Shown here: positions 47,126 through 63,745 of the stretch, piece after piece
Numbering within the stretch: the stretch's first letter is position 1
How the letters are laid out: each line of letters starts with the position of its first letter
Assembly (NCBI RefSeq): GCF_028737315.1
Contig: NZ_JAQZAO010000016.1
Span: forward strand, 34,506-98,505
Source of the DNA: Actinomycetospora lemnae
GTDB lineage: Bacteria > Actinomycetota > Actinomycetes > Mycobacteriales > Pseudonocardiaceae
DNA length: 64,000 bases
Direction: 5' to 3'
Translations under genes and position numbers: made by a program
The notes under the pieces: generated by a model
What the model was told of the DNA's origin: nothing
The model's input: the letters and a program-made list of their open reading frames with translations, nothing else
Databases searched by the model: none

Positions 47126-47673
47126 GCGGTCGCGCCGCGCAGCAGCCAGTCGAGCGTGACCTCGAGGTCGGCACGCAGCTGGGGTGGGCGGAGGTTCGCG
47201 TCGTCGGCGGTGGCGAGCGCCGCGTAGCCCAGCGTGCTGACGATGAGCGCGCGCACGACCCGCCCGGCCTCCGCCTCCGCGAGGCCGAGCCGGCCGAGGA
47301 GCACGGTCATCGCCGCGCCCAGCGCCCGGGCCTGCGGGCCGCGGGCGCCCTGGCGCGCGAGGTAGAGCGGCACCAGGTCGGGGTGGCGGCCGAGCAGGTC
47401 GTAGGTCGCGAGCATGACCTCGCGCAGCCCGTCGCGGGGCTCGGCGTCCGGAGGCGGGGGAGCGAGCGCGGCGAGCTGGTCGTCGAGCAGCGCGTCCACC
47501 AGCGCCGTCTTGTCGGCCACGTGGCTGTACAGCGCGTTCGGGGCGACGCCCAGCTCGGCGGCGACCGCGCGCATCGACAGCCCGGCGAGTCCGCGCTCGG
47601 CGAACACCTCCCGCGCCGCGGCGAGGACCGCCTCGTGCGTCAGTCCGGCACGCTGACCGGGGGAGCGGGGCAT
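47122..47673 (-). CDS. TetR-family regulator
   Basis: 183 residues. HTH 'LTHEAVLAAAREVFAERGLAGLSMRAVAAELGVAPNALYSHVADK' in essence (residues ~11-55); a C-terminal ligand-binding domain of the TetR_C_7-like type. A -10 TACAGT (47685-47680) lies six bases before ATG 47673, so transcription is probably leaderless, and the 34-base palindrome at 47681-47714 covers this box. It most likely represses itself and the divergent hydrolase gene. Its 3' end overlaps pheT by four bases. Confidence 0.88.
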   Translation of the reverse strand: MPRSPGQRAGLTHEAVLAAAREVFAERGLAGLSMRAVAAELGVAPNALYSHVADKTALVDALLDDQLAALAPPPPDAEPRDGLREVMLATYDLLGRHPDLVPLYLARQGARGPQARALGAAMTVLLGRLGLAEAEAGRVVRALIVSTLGYAALATADDANLRPPQLRADLEVTLDWLLRGATA

Positions 47674-47680
47674 GGACGAA

Positions 47681-47714
47681 CTGTACAGCGTCCAGTAAGT
47701 TGGACACCGTACAG
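47681..47714. promoter_or_regulatory. TetR operator in the 47673/47736 divergon
   Basis: CTGTAC-N3-GTCCA-N6-TGGAC-N3-GTACAG: both half-site pairs are perfectly symmetric. It lies in the 62-base gap between the divergent starts, over the TetR -10 box. Two nested dimer sites or one large site are possible. Confidence 0.7.
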
Positions 47715-47735
47715 CTTGTTCCGGGAGGAGTCGCC

Positions 47736-48578
47736 GTGATCGCCACGAACGCCGAGGTCGGGACCGCAGCCGGGGTGCCCTGCGTGGTGGTGCCGCCGGA
47801 GGGCGGCGGGAGACGCAGCGGCGCGGGGCTCGACCCGTCGGGTCGAACGGACGCGCCGGTCGTCGTCGGCTGGCACCTCATGGACGCGCCGCGCAGCGAG
47901 GCCGCGTTCGCCGCCGCGCTGCCGCTGGCCGGGCTCGACGCCTGGAAGGTCTACCTCGGCCTGCCGATGATGGGCGCGCGGCTGCCCGAGGGCGGGATGG
48001 ACGAGGTCATGCGCCGCGGCTACGAGGACGCGGTGCTGCTCGTGCACGGGCCGGTGAACGCGCAGGCCGCCGACGAGTTCGACGCGGCGCTGACGGCGTT
48101 GCGTGAGCGGTACGGCATCACGGGCCCGCTCGGGCTGTTCGGCGGCTCGGCCGGTGCGGGGGTCGCGCTGGAGGTGGCGACGCGCCGGTCGGACGTCGCG
48201 GCGCTCGTCGCGGTGAGCCCGATGGTGGCGCTGCGGCCGGTCGTCTCGGTGCTCGGCACGCTCTTCGGGGTCGACTACCGGTGGTCGCCGGAGTCGGACG
48301 CCGTGGCCGCGCGCATGGACTACCCGGCCCGCGCCGCGGAGCTGGGCACGACGCCGCTGCGCCTGATCGTCGGGTCCGAGGACGACCCGAGCGCCTTCCT
48401 CGAGCCCGCCCGCGACCTCGCGGAGGCGGTGGCCGGGCCCGCCGACGTCGTGGTGGTCGACGGGATGGGCCACGCGCTCGCCGAGGAGCCGGGGCTCGAG
48501 CCCGCGCCGCAGACGCCGCACGCCGCGGAGGTCGACGCCCACGCCGTGGCGTGGTTCCGGCAGCATCTCGCTCCGTGA
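47736..48578 (+). CDS. Alpha/beta hydrolase, divergent from TetR
   Basis: 280 residues from GTG 47736, with GGGAGGAG five bases upstream. The hydrolase core shows 'PVVVGWHLMDAPRSEAAFAAALP', nucleophile elbow 'GLFGGSAGAGVALE', acid in 'IVGSEDDPSAFLE' and His in 'VDGMGHALAEEPG'. A mini-repeat (47809-47834, encoding RRSGAGLDP) lies in the N-terminal loop before the first conserved strand. Probably the regulated target of the TetR protein. The stop overlaps the next start (GTGA). Confidence 0.75.
   Translation: MIATNAEVGTAAGVPCVVVPPEGGGRRSGAGLDPSGRTDAPVVVGWHLMDAPRSEAAFAAALPLAGLDAWKVYLGLPMMGARLPEGGMDEVMRRGYEDAVLLVHGPVNAQAADEFDAALTALRERYGITGPLGLFGGSAGAGVALEVATRRSDVAALVAVSPMVALRPVVSVLGTLFGVDYRWSPESDAVAARMDYPARAAELGTTPLRLIVGSEDDPSAFLEPARDLAEAVAGPADVVVVDGMGHALAEEPGLEPAPQTPHAAEVDAHAVAWFRQHLAP
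47809..47834 (+). repeat. Intragenic mini-repeat, copy 3 (hydrolase)
   Basis: GGAGACGCAGCGGCGCGG then GGCTCGACC; encodes RRSGAGLDP between PPEGG and the first beta-strand of the hydrolase. Confidence 0.55.
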
Positions 48579-49654
48579 GCGGTCGGCGCGTCTCCGAGGT
48601 CGGGCTGCTGCGGCTGGTGGCGCTGGGGCTGGTGGCGCCCACGACCGATGACGTCGCCGCCGTCGTCCGCCACCTCGGCGCCGTCCAGGCCCAGGATCTG
48701 CCGGGCGCGCTGACGTCGCTCGCGCTGCGCACGGCGTCGCGCTCCCGGGAGGCGGTGACCGCGGCGTGCGACGCCGGCGCCGTCGTCCGCAGCTGGCCGA
48801 TGCGCGGGACGCTGCACCTCGTGCCGGCCGAGGACCTGGGCTGGATGCTGCCGCTCGGCACGCCGCGGCCGCGGGCCCAGGCGGTACGGCGGCGCGGCGA
48901 GCTGGGTCTCGTCGACGCCGACGTCGACCGGGCCCGCGAGCTCGCCCTCGCCACCGTGCCGGCCACGCGCGCGGAGCTCTTCGCCGCGTGGGAGGCCGCA
49001 GGGCTCGACCCGGTCAAGGGGCGCGGCTACCACCTGCTCGCCGAGCTCGCGTCCACCGGCGTGCTGTGCTTCGGGCCGCTGCGCGACCAGGGAGACGCAG
49101 CGGAGCGGAGCTCGGCCCGGGACGGCGAGCCGGTGATCGTCGACGTCGCGCGGTGGATCCCGTCGCCGCGGGTGCTCGAGCGCGACGAGGCGCTGGGGGA
49201 GTGGGCACGGCGGTACTTCCGCTCGCACGGCCCCGCGACGCGCACCGACTTCGCCCGCTGGACCGGCATCCCCATGGCCGACGTCGACACCGGCATCGGG
49301 CTCGCCCGCCCCGACCTGGCGTCGATGGACGTCGACGGCACCGAGCACCTGCTCGACCCCGCCGTGCCCGACCGCCTCGCCGCCCACCGCCGCGCCGCGC
49401 TCGGGGTCCACCTGCTGCCGGGCTTCGACGAGTTCGTGCTCGGGTACGCCGAGCGCGGTCACGTCCTCGCCCCCGACGAGCTCGACCGGATCGTGCCCGG
49501 CGGCAACGGGGTGTTCCGCCCGACGATCGTCCACCGCGGACGGATCGTGGGGACGTGGACGGCGCCCCGCGGTCGCCTGGAGGTCACGCCGTTCGGGACC
49601 CTCGACGCCCGCACCGAGGCCGCCGTCGCCCGGGCGCACGCCCGCCTTCCCTGA
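48575..49654 (+). CDS. AlkZ-like winged-helix (HTH_42) protein, possible DNA glycosylase
   Basis: 359 residues from GTG 48575. The family pattern is present: 'VVRHLGAVQAQDLPGALTSLALR' with the QxQ motif (Gln-Ala-Gln) that is catalytic in AlkZ, 'VVRSWPMRGTLHLVPAEDLGWML', 'GPATRTDFARWTGIP', 'HLLPGFDEFVLGY' and 'NGVFRPTIVHRGRIVGTW'. In Streptomyces AlkZ unhooks azinomycin DNA crosslinks; most homologues are uncharacterised. A mini-repeat copy (49091-49116, DAAERSSAR) extends the loop after 'CFGPLRDQG'. Co-translated with the hydrolase gene. Confidence 0.75.
   Translation: MSGRRVSEVGLLRLVALGLVAPTTDDVAAVVRHLGAVQAQDLPGALTSLALRTASRSREAVTAACDAGAVVRSWPMRGTLHLVPAEDLGWMLPLGTPRPRAQAVRRRGELGLVDADVDRARELALATVPATRAELFAAWEAAGLDPVKGRGYHLLAELASTGVLCFGPLRDQGDAAERSSARDGEPVIVDVARWIPSPRVLERDEALGEWARRYFRSHGPATRTDFARWTGIPMADVDTGIGLARPDLASMDVDGTEHLLDPAVPDRLAAHRRAALGVHLLPGFDEFVLGYAERGHVLAPDELDRIVPGGNGVFRPTIVHRGRIVGTWTAPRGRLEVTPFGTLDARTEAAVARAHARLP
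49091..49116 (+). repeat. Intragenic mini-repeat, copy 4 (AlkZ-like)
   Basis: GGAGACGCAGCGGAGCGG then AGCTCGGCC; encodes GDAAERSSA in a loop after the CFGPLR strand. Confidence 0.6.
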
Positions 49655-49669
49655 GGACCGTTCGTCGTC

Positions 49670-49777
49670 GAGCTGAGAGCCCGGCGGTCGGTGACTGACC
49701 CGTTCGGGGGATCGCTCGACCGGTGACCGCGCCGTGCGGCGTGATCGACGGCCGGTGGCGCGCCGGGTTCTCAGCTC
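49670..49777. repeat. 108-base element bounded by 17-base inverted repeats
   Basis: 49670-49686 (starting GAGCTGAGAG) pairs with 49761-49777 (ending TTCTCAGCTC) over 17 bases with a single G.U pair. The 74 bases between hold smaller repeats (GGTC-N7-GACC). It fills half of the 231-base gap between the AlkZ-like and NDH-2-like genes. It may be a non-autonomous element or a large RNA hairpin. Confidence 0.55.
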
Positions 49778-49885
49778 CGCCCCGCGGGGTCGTCCGCCTC
49801 CGTACCGTGACCTGGTCGTGACCCGGGGGCTCCCCCTCGCCCGGGCCGGCATCCCTCGACCCCGCACAGCGAGGAGCCCTCACGC

Positions 49886-52060
49886 ATGTCCAGCGCGCCC
49901 GGCGAGCCGCAGGAACCGTCCGGTCCGGAACCGGCCGAGGAGGCCGGTGGCACCTGGTCCACCGCGGACTTCGTGGTCGGACGCGGCGTGCTGCTGGTCA
50001 TCGGGCCGATCATCGTCGCGCTGTTCTGGGTGTTCGGCGCCCTGCCCGCCTGGGGCGCCGCGGCGCTCGGCGGGTTCCTGTGCGCCGTGGCGGTGGTGTT
50101 CCTCCTCCGGCTCCGCGTCCGCAGCGCCGCCGCGGCCGCCGACGGCGCCCGGGTGCTGGTCGTCGGCGGCGGCTACGCCGGTCTCGTCGCGGCGCGGGCG
50201 CTGCAGGCCCGCCTGCCCGGCGGGACCCGCGGCGGGCGGCACCTCGGCCCCGGCGACGCGTCGACGGCCATCGCCGGCATCACGGTCGTCGACCCGCAGG
50301 CGCACATGACCTACCAGCCGTTCCTGCCCGAGGCGGCCGCCGGCGCCATCGAGCCGCGCCACCTCACCGTGCCGCTGCGCCGGGTGCTGCGCCGCTGCGA
50401 CGTCATCACCGGCTCGGTCGCGGCGATCGACGACGCCTCCCGCCGCGCCGTGGTGAGCCTGCCCGACGGGGGCACCCGCGAGATCGGCTACGACGTCCTC
50501 GTCGTCGCCCCCGGCACGTCACCCCGGCGCCTGCCGATCCCGGGTCTCGACGAGCGGGCGCTGCCGTTCCGTTCGGTCACCGACGCGCTCGCGCTGCGTG
50601 AGCACGTCCTGTCCCGCCTCGACGCCGCGTCGTCGACGACCGACCCGGGCGAGCGCCGGCGCCTGCTGACCTTCACGGTGATCGGCGGCGGGTTCGCGGG
50701 CCTCGAGGTGCTCGGTGAGCTCGAGGACATGACGCGCCGCGCCGCGAAGCACCAGCCCGGGCACATCGCCGAGGAGATCCAGTGGGTGCTCCTCGAGGCG
50801 GCCGGGCGGATCATGCCCGAGGTGAGCCCGGCGCTCGCCGCCCGCGTGCACGCCCAGCTGCTGCGCCGCGGCATCGAGGTCCGGGTCGGCGCGAAGATCA
50901 CGTCGGCCGAGGGCGGGCGCGTCGTGCTCGCCGGCGGGCCGACCTTCGCGACCGACACGATCGTCGTCGCAGCCGGCTCCGTGCCGAACCCGCTGCTCGA
51001 GCGCACCGACCTGCCCCTCGACCCGCGCGGCCGGGTGCGCTGCGCGACGACGCTGCAGGTCCGCGACCGCGCCCACGTGTTCACCGCCGGCGACTGCGCC
51101 GCGGTGCCCGACGTGACCGTGCCCGCCCCGCGCGACGGCGAGCCGGTGACCACCGCCCCGACCGCGCAGCATGCCGTGCGCCAGGCCCGGCTGCTCGCGC
51201 GCAACGTCGATGCCTTCCTCGCCGGCCGGCTGCTGCGCGGCTACCGCCACCAGAACGCCGGCGCCGTGGCCGGTCTGGGCCGCCGGCGCGGTGCGGCCCA
51301 GATCGGCCCGCTGCGCATGACCGGGTGGCCCGCGTTCGTGCTGCACCGCGCCTACCACCTGTGGGCCATGCCGACCGCCGACCGGACCGTGCGCATCGCC
51401 CTCGACTGGCTCGTCTCCGGGCTCCTCGGCCGCGACCTCGTCGCCGTCGGACGCCGCGACGCCGCCCCCGTGCCGGACACCGACGCCCCGCCCACGGTGG
51501 CGCCGCGGGTCGCGGACGCCGCCCCCGCCGCCGGGCCGGCCGGGCCGGCCGGGCAGGTCGAGCCGGCGGACCTCCCGACCGGGGCGACCCCGGTCGTGCC
51601 CACCTGGGGCGCCGACCCGACCGCGACCGGGCCGCGGCCCGCGGTCCGGCAGGCGCCCGCCGCGCCGCCGGCCCGCTCGACGCCCTCGACGCCCCCGTCC
51701 GGGACCCGCGTCCCGAGCGGCAGTGCCACCGACTCGCAGGGCATCCCGGCGCTGCAGATCGCGATGACGCAGTCCGGCGGCTTCCCGAGCGTCCGCGAGC
51801 CGCACCCGTCACAGCCGTCCAGCGAGCCGTTCAGCGAGCCGTCCGGCGAGCCGTCCAGCGGACCGTTCAGCGAGCCGGTGCCGTCGGAGCCCTTCCGCGA
51901 GCCCGCGCCGTCGCTGTCCTTCGGGGAGCCGGCGCCCTCGGGCTCGTTCCGGGAGCCGCACCCGTCGTTCCCGTCGGCGCCCCGGCCCACGTCCGACGAC
52001 GGCCCCCGCGCGCCCTACCCGTCCACCAGGAAGCCCCGGCACTCGCTGCGGGAGAACTGA
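49886..52060 (+). CDS. Membrane-anchored NDH-2-type FAD/NAD oxidoreductase with repetitive tail
   Basis: 724 residues; ordinary type II NADH dehydrogenases have ~400-470. Residues ~33-76 are two membrane helices ('LLVIGPIIVALFWVFGALPA', 'AAALGGFLCAVAVVFLL'). Residues ~88-500 are the two-dinucleotide-fold core: 'VLVVGGGYAGLVAARAL', 'HMTYQPFLPEAAAGAIEPRH', 'VIGGGFAGLEVLGEL', 'VFTAGDCAAVPD'. Residues ~515-724 are a Pro/Ser/Ala tail with repeats of S-E-P-F, S-G-E-P and R-E-P-H-P-S. It would feed electrons from NADH to the quinone pool. A near relative lacking the tail is usual, so the tail is the odd part. Confidence 0.8.
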   Translation: MSSAPGEPQEPSGPEPAEEAGGTWSTADFVVGRGVLLVIGPIIVALFWVFGALPAWGAAALGGFLCAVAVVFLLRLRVRSAAAAADGARVLVVGGGYAGLVAARALQARLPGGTRGGRHLGPGDASTAIAGITVVDPQAHMTYQPFLPEAAAGAIEPRHLTVPLRRVLRRCDVITGSVAAIDDASRRAVVSLPDGGTREIGYDVLVVAPGTSPRRLPIPGLDERALPFRSVTDALALREHVLSRLDAASSTTDPGERRRLLTFTVIGGGFAGLEVLGELEDMTRRAAKHQPGHIAEEIQWVLLEAAGRIMPEVSPALAARVHAQLLRRGIEVRVGAKITSAEGGRVVLAGGPTFATDTIVVAAGSVPNPLLERTDLPLDPRGRVRCATTLQVRDRAHVFTAGDCAAVPDVTVPAPRDGEPVTTAPTAQHAVRQARLLARNVDAFLAGRLLRGYRHQNAGAVAGLGRRRGAAQIGPLRMTGWPAFVLHRAYHLWAMPTADRTVRIALDWLVSGLLGRDLVAVGRRDAAPVPDTDAPPTVAPRVADAAPAAGPAGPAGQVEPADLPTGATPVVPTWGADPTATGPRPAVRQAPAAPPARSTPSTPPSGTRVPSGSATDSQGIPALQIAMTQSGGFPSVREPHPSQPSSEPFSEPSGEPSSGPFSEPVPSEPFREPAPSLSFGEPAPSGSFREPHPSFPSAPRPTSDDGPRAPYPSTRKPRHSLREN

Positions 52061-52067
52061 CCGCTCG

Positions 52068-54287
<2,220 letters not shown>

Positions 54288-54300
54288 TCTTGGCTCCCAC

Positions 54301-55287
54301 ATGACCGACACCGACGAGGACCTCACCCTCACCTCCATCCCCGTCCCCGCCGACGTCCCGGACCGCTACCACGAGGCCGCCGCCAAGGCCGGTGTCCTGG
54401 CCGAGGCGCTGCCGTGGCTGCAGCGCTTCCAGGGCGCGGTGGTCGTGGTCAAGTACGGCGGCAACGCCATGACCGACGACGCGCTGCGCCGCGCGTTCGC
54501 CGAGGACATGGTCTTCCTGCGCCTCGCCGGCATCCGCCCGGTCGTCGTCCACGGCGGCGGCCCGCAGATCACGAGCATGCTCGGCCGGCTCGGCATGGAG
54601 GGCGAGTTCCGCGGCGGCCTGCGGGTCACGACGCCCGAGACGATGGACGTCGTCCGGATGGTGCTCGTCGGCCAGGTCGGCCGCGAGCTCGTCGGGCTGA
54701 TCAACGCCCACGGTCCCTACGCCGTCGGGCTCTCCGGCGAGGACGCGCGCCTGTTCACCGCCGCGCGCCGCACCGCGACGGTCGACGGCGAGCAGGTCGA
54801 CGTCGGCCTCGTCGGCGACGTCGTCGAGGTCAACCCGGCGGCCGTGCTCGACCTCGTCGCCGGCGGGCGCATCCCCGTCGTCTCGACCGTCGCCCCCGAC
54901 GTCGACGGCGTCGTGCACAACGTCAACGCGGACACCGCGGCGGCCGCGCTCGCCGAGGCGCTCGGCGCGCGCAAGCTCGTCGTCCTCACCGACGTCGAGG
55001 GGCTCTACACCGACTGGCCGGACCGCTCGAGCCTGCGCTCGGAGATCGACGACGTCGAGCTCGCGGCGCTGCTGCCGTCCCTCTCCAGCGGCATGATCCC
55101 GAAGATGGAGGCCTGCCTGCGGGCGGTGCAGGGCGGCGTGCCGCGGGCGCACGTCATCGACGGGCGGGTGGCGCACTCGGTGCTGCTCGAGGTGTTCACG
55201 AGTGCCGGCGTCGGGACGATGGTCGTCGGCCCCGCAGACGAAGCGAAGCGGAGCTCGACCGTCGACGCCGACGGGAAGGAGGCCTGA
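54301..55287 (+). CDS. argB: Acetylglutamate kinase
   Basis: 328 residues. ArgB phosphorylates N-acetylglutamate and is usually the arginine-inhibited step. Motifs: '[13 protein letters not shown]', '[10 protein letters not shown]', '[18 protein letters not shown]', '[30 protein letters not shown]' in part and 'GGMIPKMEA' as '[15 protein letters not shown]'. The C-terminal ~20 residues after 'VGTMVVGP' hold a mini-repeat copy (55235-55260, encoding ADEAKRSST) and are beyond the conserved fold. argD starts three bases after the stop. Confidence 0.96.
   Translation: MTDTDEDLTLTSIPVPADVPDRYHEAAAKAGVLAEALPWLQRFQGAVVVVKYGGNAMTDDALRRAFAEDMVFLRLAGIRPVVVHGGGPQITSMLGRLGMEGEFRGGLRVTTPETMDVVRMVLVGQVGRELVGLINAHGPYAVGLSGEDARLFTAARRTATVDGEQVDVGLVGDVVEVNPAAVLDLVAGGRIPVVSTVAPDVDGVVHNVNADTAAAALAEALGARKLVVLTDVEGLYTDWPDRSSLRSEIDDVELAALLPSLSSGMIPKMEACLRAVQGGVPRAHVIDGRVAHSVLLEVFTSAGVGTMVVGPADEAKRSSTVDADGKEA
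55235..55260 (+). repeat. Intragenic mini-repeat, copy 5 (argB 3' end)
   Basis: CAGACGAAGCGAAGCGG then AGCTCGACC; encodes DEAKRSST in the C-terminal tail of ArgB. Confidence 0.6.
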
Positions 55288-55289
55288 CC

Positions 55290-60649
<5,360 letters not shown>

Positions 60650-60659
60650 CGCTCGTGTC

Positions 60660-60706
60660 AGCGAAGTCCCGTTGCAGACACTCAACGTCCGTATCGGTAC
60701 TTCGAT
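60660..60706. repeat. 47-base palindrome, copy B, after argH
   Basis: Matches copy A (22430-22476) at 42 of 47 positions, with the same loop ACTCAAC; changes at positions 9, 17, 35, 39 and 46 weaken the stem. It starts 11 bases after the argH stop and could act as its terminator. Confidence 0.7.
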
Positions 60707-60743
60707 CACCGCGCGGATCTCCCGGCATCTAGGCTGATTCCTC

Positions 60744-61676
60744 GTGCGCGGGGGCCGGTGGTGGGTGGTGGTCGTCGCGCTGCTGGCCGCCCTCGCCGGC
60801 TGCGCGGACGGCCCCGCGCCCCCCGCTGCCGCGGGCACGCCGGCCACCCCGTCGGCCCCGTCGCCGCCGCCACCGTCGACGTCGTCCGGCCCCATCGGCC
60901 CCCACGGCCCGAGCGTCCCGACCGACCCCGTGGCCCTGGCCGCCGTGCTCGAGGAGGCCCGGCGCACCGTCGCCGACCCCGCGCGGTCGCCGCAGGACGT
61001 CGCGGCGGCCGGGCGCACGGCCCAGGTCGCCTACGAGGAGCTCGCCTTCCGCCCCGAGCGGTTCCCGGCCGTCCTCGCTGCGCTGTCCCCGGAGACCGCC
61101 GAGGCCACCGGCCGCATCGTCGGCGCCGGGCGCGACCTGCTCGCCATGGCGAAGCGCGGGCCCGGCGAGATGCTCCCGGCCTGGCGCATCGCCGCTCCGC
61201 TGCCGCCCGAGCAGCTGCGGGCGCACTACGCCGAGGCGCAGGAGCGGTTCGGGGTGCCGTGGACGGTGCTCGCGGCGGTGAACCTCGTCGAGAGCCGCAT
61301 GGGCCGCATCGCCTCGCACTCCGAGGCCGGCGCGCGCGGCCCGATGCAGTTCATGCCCGCGACCTGGGCGAGCTACGGCCTCGGCGGCGACGTCACCGAC
61401 CCGCACGACGCGATCCTGGGCGCGGCCAACTACCTGCGCGCCAACGGCGGCGCCACCGCCAACGGGCTCGACCGGGCGCTGCGCCGGTACAACAACGACG
61501 AGCGCTACGTCCGCGCCGTCCGCGCCTACGCCACCGTCATGCAGGACGACGAACGCTCCTACCTGGCCTTCCACGCCTGGGAGGTCTACTTCCGGACGAC
61601 GGCCGGCCGTGTGCACCTGCCCGTCGGGTACGACGAGGCCGAGCCCGTGCGGGCGGTCGACTACCTCGCGCGCTGA
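60744..61676 (+). CDS. Lipoprotein lytic transglycosylase-like protein
   Basis: 310 residues. Signal 'WWVVVVALLAALAGCADG' with lipobox LAGC; then a Pro/Ser/Thr linker to ~60 and an SLT domain: 'LAAVNLVESRMGRIASHSEAGARGPMQFMPATW' in part, catalytic Glu183, 'DAILGAANYLRANGG', 'ALRRYNNDERYVRAVRAYA'. It cuts peptidoglycan glycan strands on the outer face of the membrane. A -10 TAGGCT (60730-60735) lies eight bases before GTG 60744, suggesting a leaderless mRNA. Confidence 0.85.
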   Translation: MRGGRWWVVVVALLAALAGCADGPAPPAAAGTPATPSAPSPPPPSTSSGPIGPHGPSVPTDPVALAAVLEEARRTVADPARSPQDVAAAGRTAQVAYEELAFRPERFPAVLAALSPETAEATGRIVGAGRDLLAMAKRGPGEMLPAWRIAAPLPPEQLRAHYAEAQERFGVPWTVLAAVNLVESRMGRIASHSEAGARGPMQFMPATWASYGLGGDVTDPHDAILGAANYLRANGGATANGLDRALRRYNNDERYVRAVRAYATVMQDDERSYLAFHAWEVYFRTTAGRVHLPVGYDEAEPVRAVDYLAR

Positions 61677-61708
61677 CCGCCCGGTCCGCTGGGGGAGGAT
61701 CACCGGCG

Positions 61709-62332
61709 ATGCTGCTCGACCGATCGGCGCTGTCCGACGACGTCCTGCCCGCGGCGCGGCGGCTGCTCGGGTGCGAGATCGCCGCCGACACGCCGCAGGG
61801 CGAGGTCCGGGTCCGGCTCGTCGAGGTGGAGGCCTACCGCGGCGCCGACGACCCGGGCTCGCACTGCTACCGCGGCCAGACGGCCCGCAACGCCGTCATG
61901 TGGGGCCCGGCCGGCCACCTGTACGTGTACTTCGTCTACGGCATGCACTTCTGCGCGAACGTCGTCTGCCTGCGCGACGGCGTCGCCGGCGCCGTGCTGC
62001 TGCGCGCGGGGGAGGTGCTGTCCGACGTCGGGGCGGCGCACGTCCGCAGACCGACGGCCCGCGGGCGCGACGCCGAGCTCGCGCGGGGGCCGGCACGGCT
62101 GTGCACCCTGCTCGGGCTCGACCGGGAGGCCAACGGCGTCGACGTGCTCTCCCCGTCGTCGCCGGTGCGCCTGCTCGCGGGGGCGCGGGTCCCCGACGCC
62201 GACATCCGCACCGGCCCCCGGGTCGGCGTCGCCGCCGGTCAGCAGCGGCCGTGGCGCTTCTGGGTCGCCGGCTCGCCGGCCGTGACGCCGTACAAGGCGG
62301 GGCGTGCCCGGGCCGACGGGCCGGACTGGTGA
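61709..62332 (+). CDS. mpg: 3-methyladenine DNA glycosylase (AAG family)
   Basis: 207 residues. The family order is '[38 protein letters not shown]' in part (catalytic Glu in 'EVEAY'), '[27 protein letters not shown]' in part, '[17 protein letters not shown]' and '[13 protein letters not shown]'. It removes alkylated purines. ATG 61709 has GGGGGAGG upstream. As in M. tuberculosis it precedes tyrS. Confidence 0.92.
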   Translation: MLLDRSALSDDVLPAARRLLGCEIAADTPQGEVRVRLVEVEAYRGADDPGSHCYRGQTARNAVMWGPAGHLYVYFVYGMHFCANVVCLRDGVAGAVLLRAGEVLSDVGAAHVRRPTARGRDAELARGPARLCTLLGLDREANGVDVLSPSSPVRLLAGARVPDADIRTGPRVGVAAGQQRPWRFWVAGSPAVTPYKAGRARADGPDW

Positions 62333-62354
62333 GCGGGTTCGGCAGACTGGACGC

Positions 62355-63638
62355 GTGACCGGACCGCACATCCTCGACGACCTCGCCTGGCGGGGCCTCA
62401 TCGCCCAGAGCACCGACCTCGACGCGCTGCGCCGGGACCTCGACGCGGGCATGGTCACCCTCTATTCCGGGATCGACCCCACCGCCCCCAGCGCGCACAT
62501 CGGGCACCTGCTGCAGTGGCTGACGCTCGCCCGCTTCCAGCAGGCGGGTCACCGCCCGATCGCGCTGGTCGGCGGGGCGACGGGCCTCATCGGAGACCCG
62601 AAGCCGACGTCGGAGCGCACCCTCAACGACCGCGACGTGGTCGCCGGCTGGGTGGACAAGCTCGGCGCGCAGCTGCGCCCGTTCCTCGACTTCTCCTCCG
62701 GGGCCCCGAACGCCGCGCTGCTGGTCAACAACCTGGACTGGACCGAGGGCCTCTCGGCGCTGGACTTCCTGCGCGACGTCGGCAAGCACTTCCGGGTCGG
62801 GCGGATGCTCGCCAAGGAGGCCGTGAGCCGGCGCATGGAGTCCGACGAGGGCATCAGCTACGCCGAGTTCTCCTACCAGCTGCTCCAGTCCTACGACTTC
62901 CTCGAGCTGTACCGCCGCTACGGCTGCACGCTGCAGACCGGCGGCAGCGACCAGTGGGGCAACCTCACGGCCGGCACCGACCTCGTCCACCGCGTCGAGG
63001 GACGGTCGCTGCACGCGCTCGGGACACCGCTGATCACCAAGGCCGACGGCACCAAGTTCGGCAAGACCGAGAGCGGCACCGTCTGGCTCGACCGCGAGCT
63101 GACCAGCCCGTACGCCTTCTACCAGTTCTGGATCCAGGCCGAGGACGCGATGGTGGGCACCTACCTGCGCGCGTTCACCTGGCTGTCCCACGACGAGATC
63201 ACCGAGCTCGAGCGCCTCACCGAGGAGAAGCCGCAGGCCCGCGAGGCGCAGCGGGCGCTGGCCCGCTCGGTGACCGCGCTCGTGCACGGCGAGGACGAGG
63301 TCGAGCGGGCCGAGGCCGCCAGCCGGGCGCTGTTCGGTCGGGGGGAGCTCGCCGCGCTGGACGCCTCGACCCTCGCCGCGGCGGTCGCCGAGATCCCGTC
63401 GTTCACCGCGACCCGCTCCGAGAAGCCGACGATCGTCGACCTGCTCGTGGGCAGCGGCCTGTCCGCGAGCCGGGGCGCGGCGCGGCGGACCGTCGCCGAG
63501 GGTGGCGCGTACGTGAACAACACGAAGATCGAGACCGAGGACTGGGAGCCGGCGGACGCCGACCTGCTCCACGGCCGCTGGCTCGTCGTGCGCCGGGGCA
63601 AGCGCAACACCGCCGGCGTGGAGCTCGTGGGGTCCTGA
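62355..63638 (+). CDS. tyrS: Tyrosyl-tRNA synthetase
   Basis: 427 residues from GTG 62355, six bases after CAGACT (a weak -10). Class I motifs: HIGH-like '[12 protein letters not shown]' and KMSKS-like 'KFGKT' at residues 234-238; tyrosine site '[12 protein letters not shown]' and '[15 protein letters not shown]'. The C-terminal S4 domain is '[31 protein letters not shown]' in part (residues ~360-395). The gene ends 96 bases before the rRNA promoter. No T-box was seen. Confidence 0.96.
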   Translation: MTGPHILDDLAWRGLIAQSTDLDALRRDLDAGMVTLYSGIDPTAPSAHIGHLLQWLTLARFQQAGHRPIALVGGATGLIGDPKPTSERTLNDRDVVAGWVDKLGAQLRPFLDFSSGAPNAALLVNNLDWTEGLSALDFLRDVGKHFRVGRMLAKEAVSRRMESDEGISYAEFSYQLLQSYDFLELYRRYGCTLQTGGSDQWGNLTAGTDLVHRVEGRSLHALGTPLITKADGTKFGKTESGTVWLDRELTSPYAFYQFWIQAEDAMVGTYLRAFTWLSHDEITELERLTEEKPQAREAQRALARSVTALVHGEDEVERAEAASRALFGRGELAALDASTLAAAVAEIPSFTATRSEKPTIVDLLVGSGLSASRGAARRTVAEGGAYVNNTKIETEDWEPADADLLHGRWLVVRRGKRNTAGVELVGS

Positions 63639-63733
63639 CCGGGGGTTTCGTGGGCCCTCGGGTCGGGAACCAGGCGTGACCAGCAACGACGCCCAGATCG
63701 ACCCCCCGGTGCAGGGCGGGTTTCCGGCGTGTG
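63639..63733. other. tyrS-rRNA spacer
   Basis: 95 bases after tyrS. CCGGGGGT (63640-63647) could pair with ACCCCCCGG (63701-63709, one bulge) as a terminator. Nothing else was recognised. Confidence 0.4.
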
Positions 63734-63739
63734 TAGAGT
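63734..63739 (+). promoter_or_regulatory. Putative rRNA operon -10 box
   Basis: TAGAGT, the common -10 of actinobacterial rrn promoters; start would be near 63746. No good TTGACA is seen 17-18 bases upstream (TTTCCG is too close), so another promoter may also serve. Confidence 0.5.
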
Positions 63740-63745
63740 TCTGGT

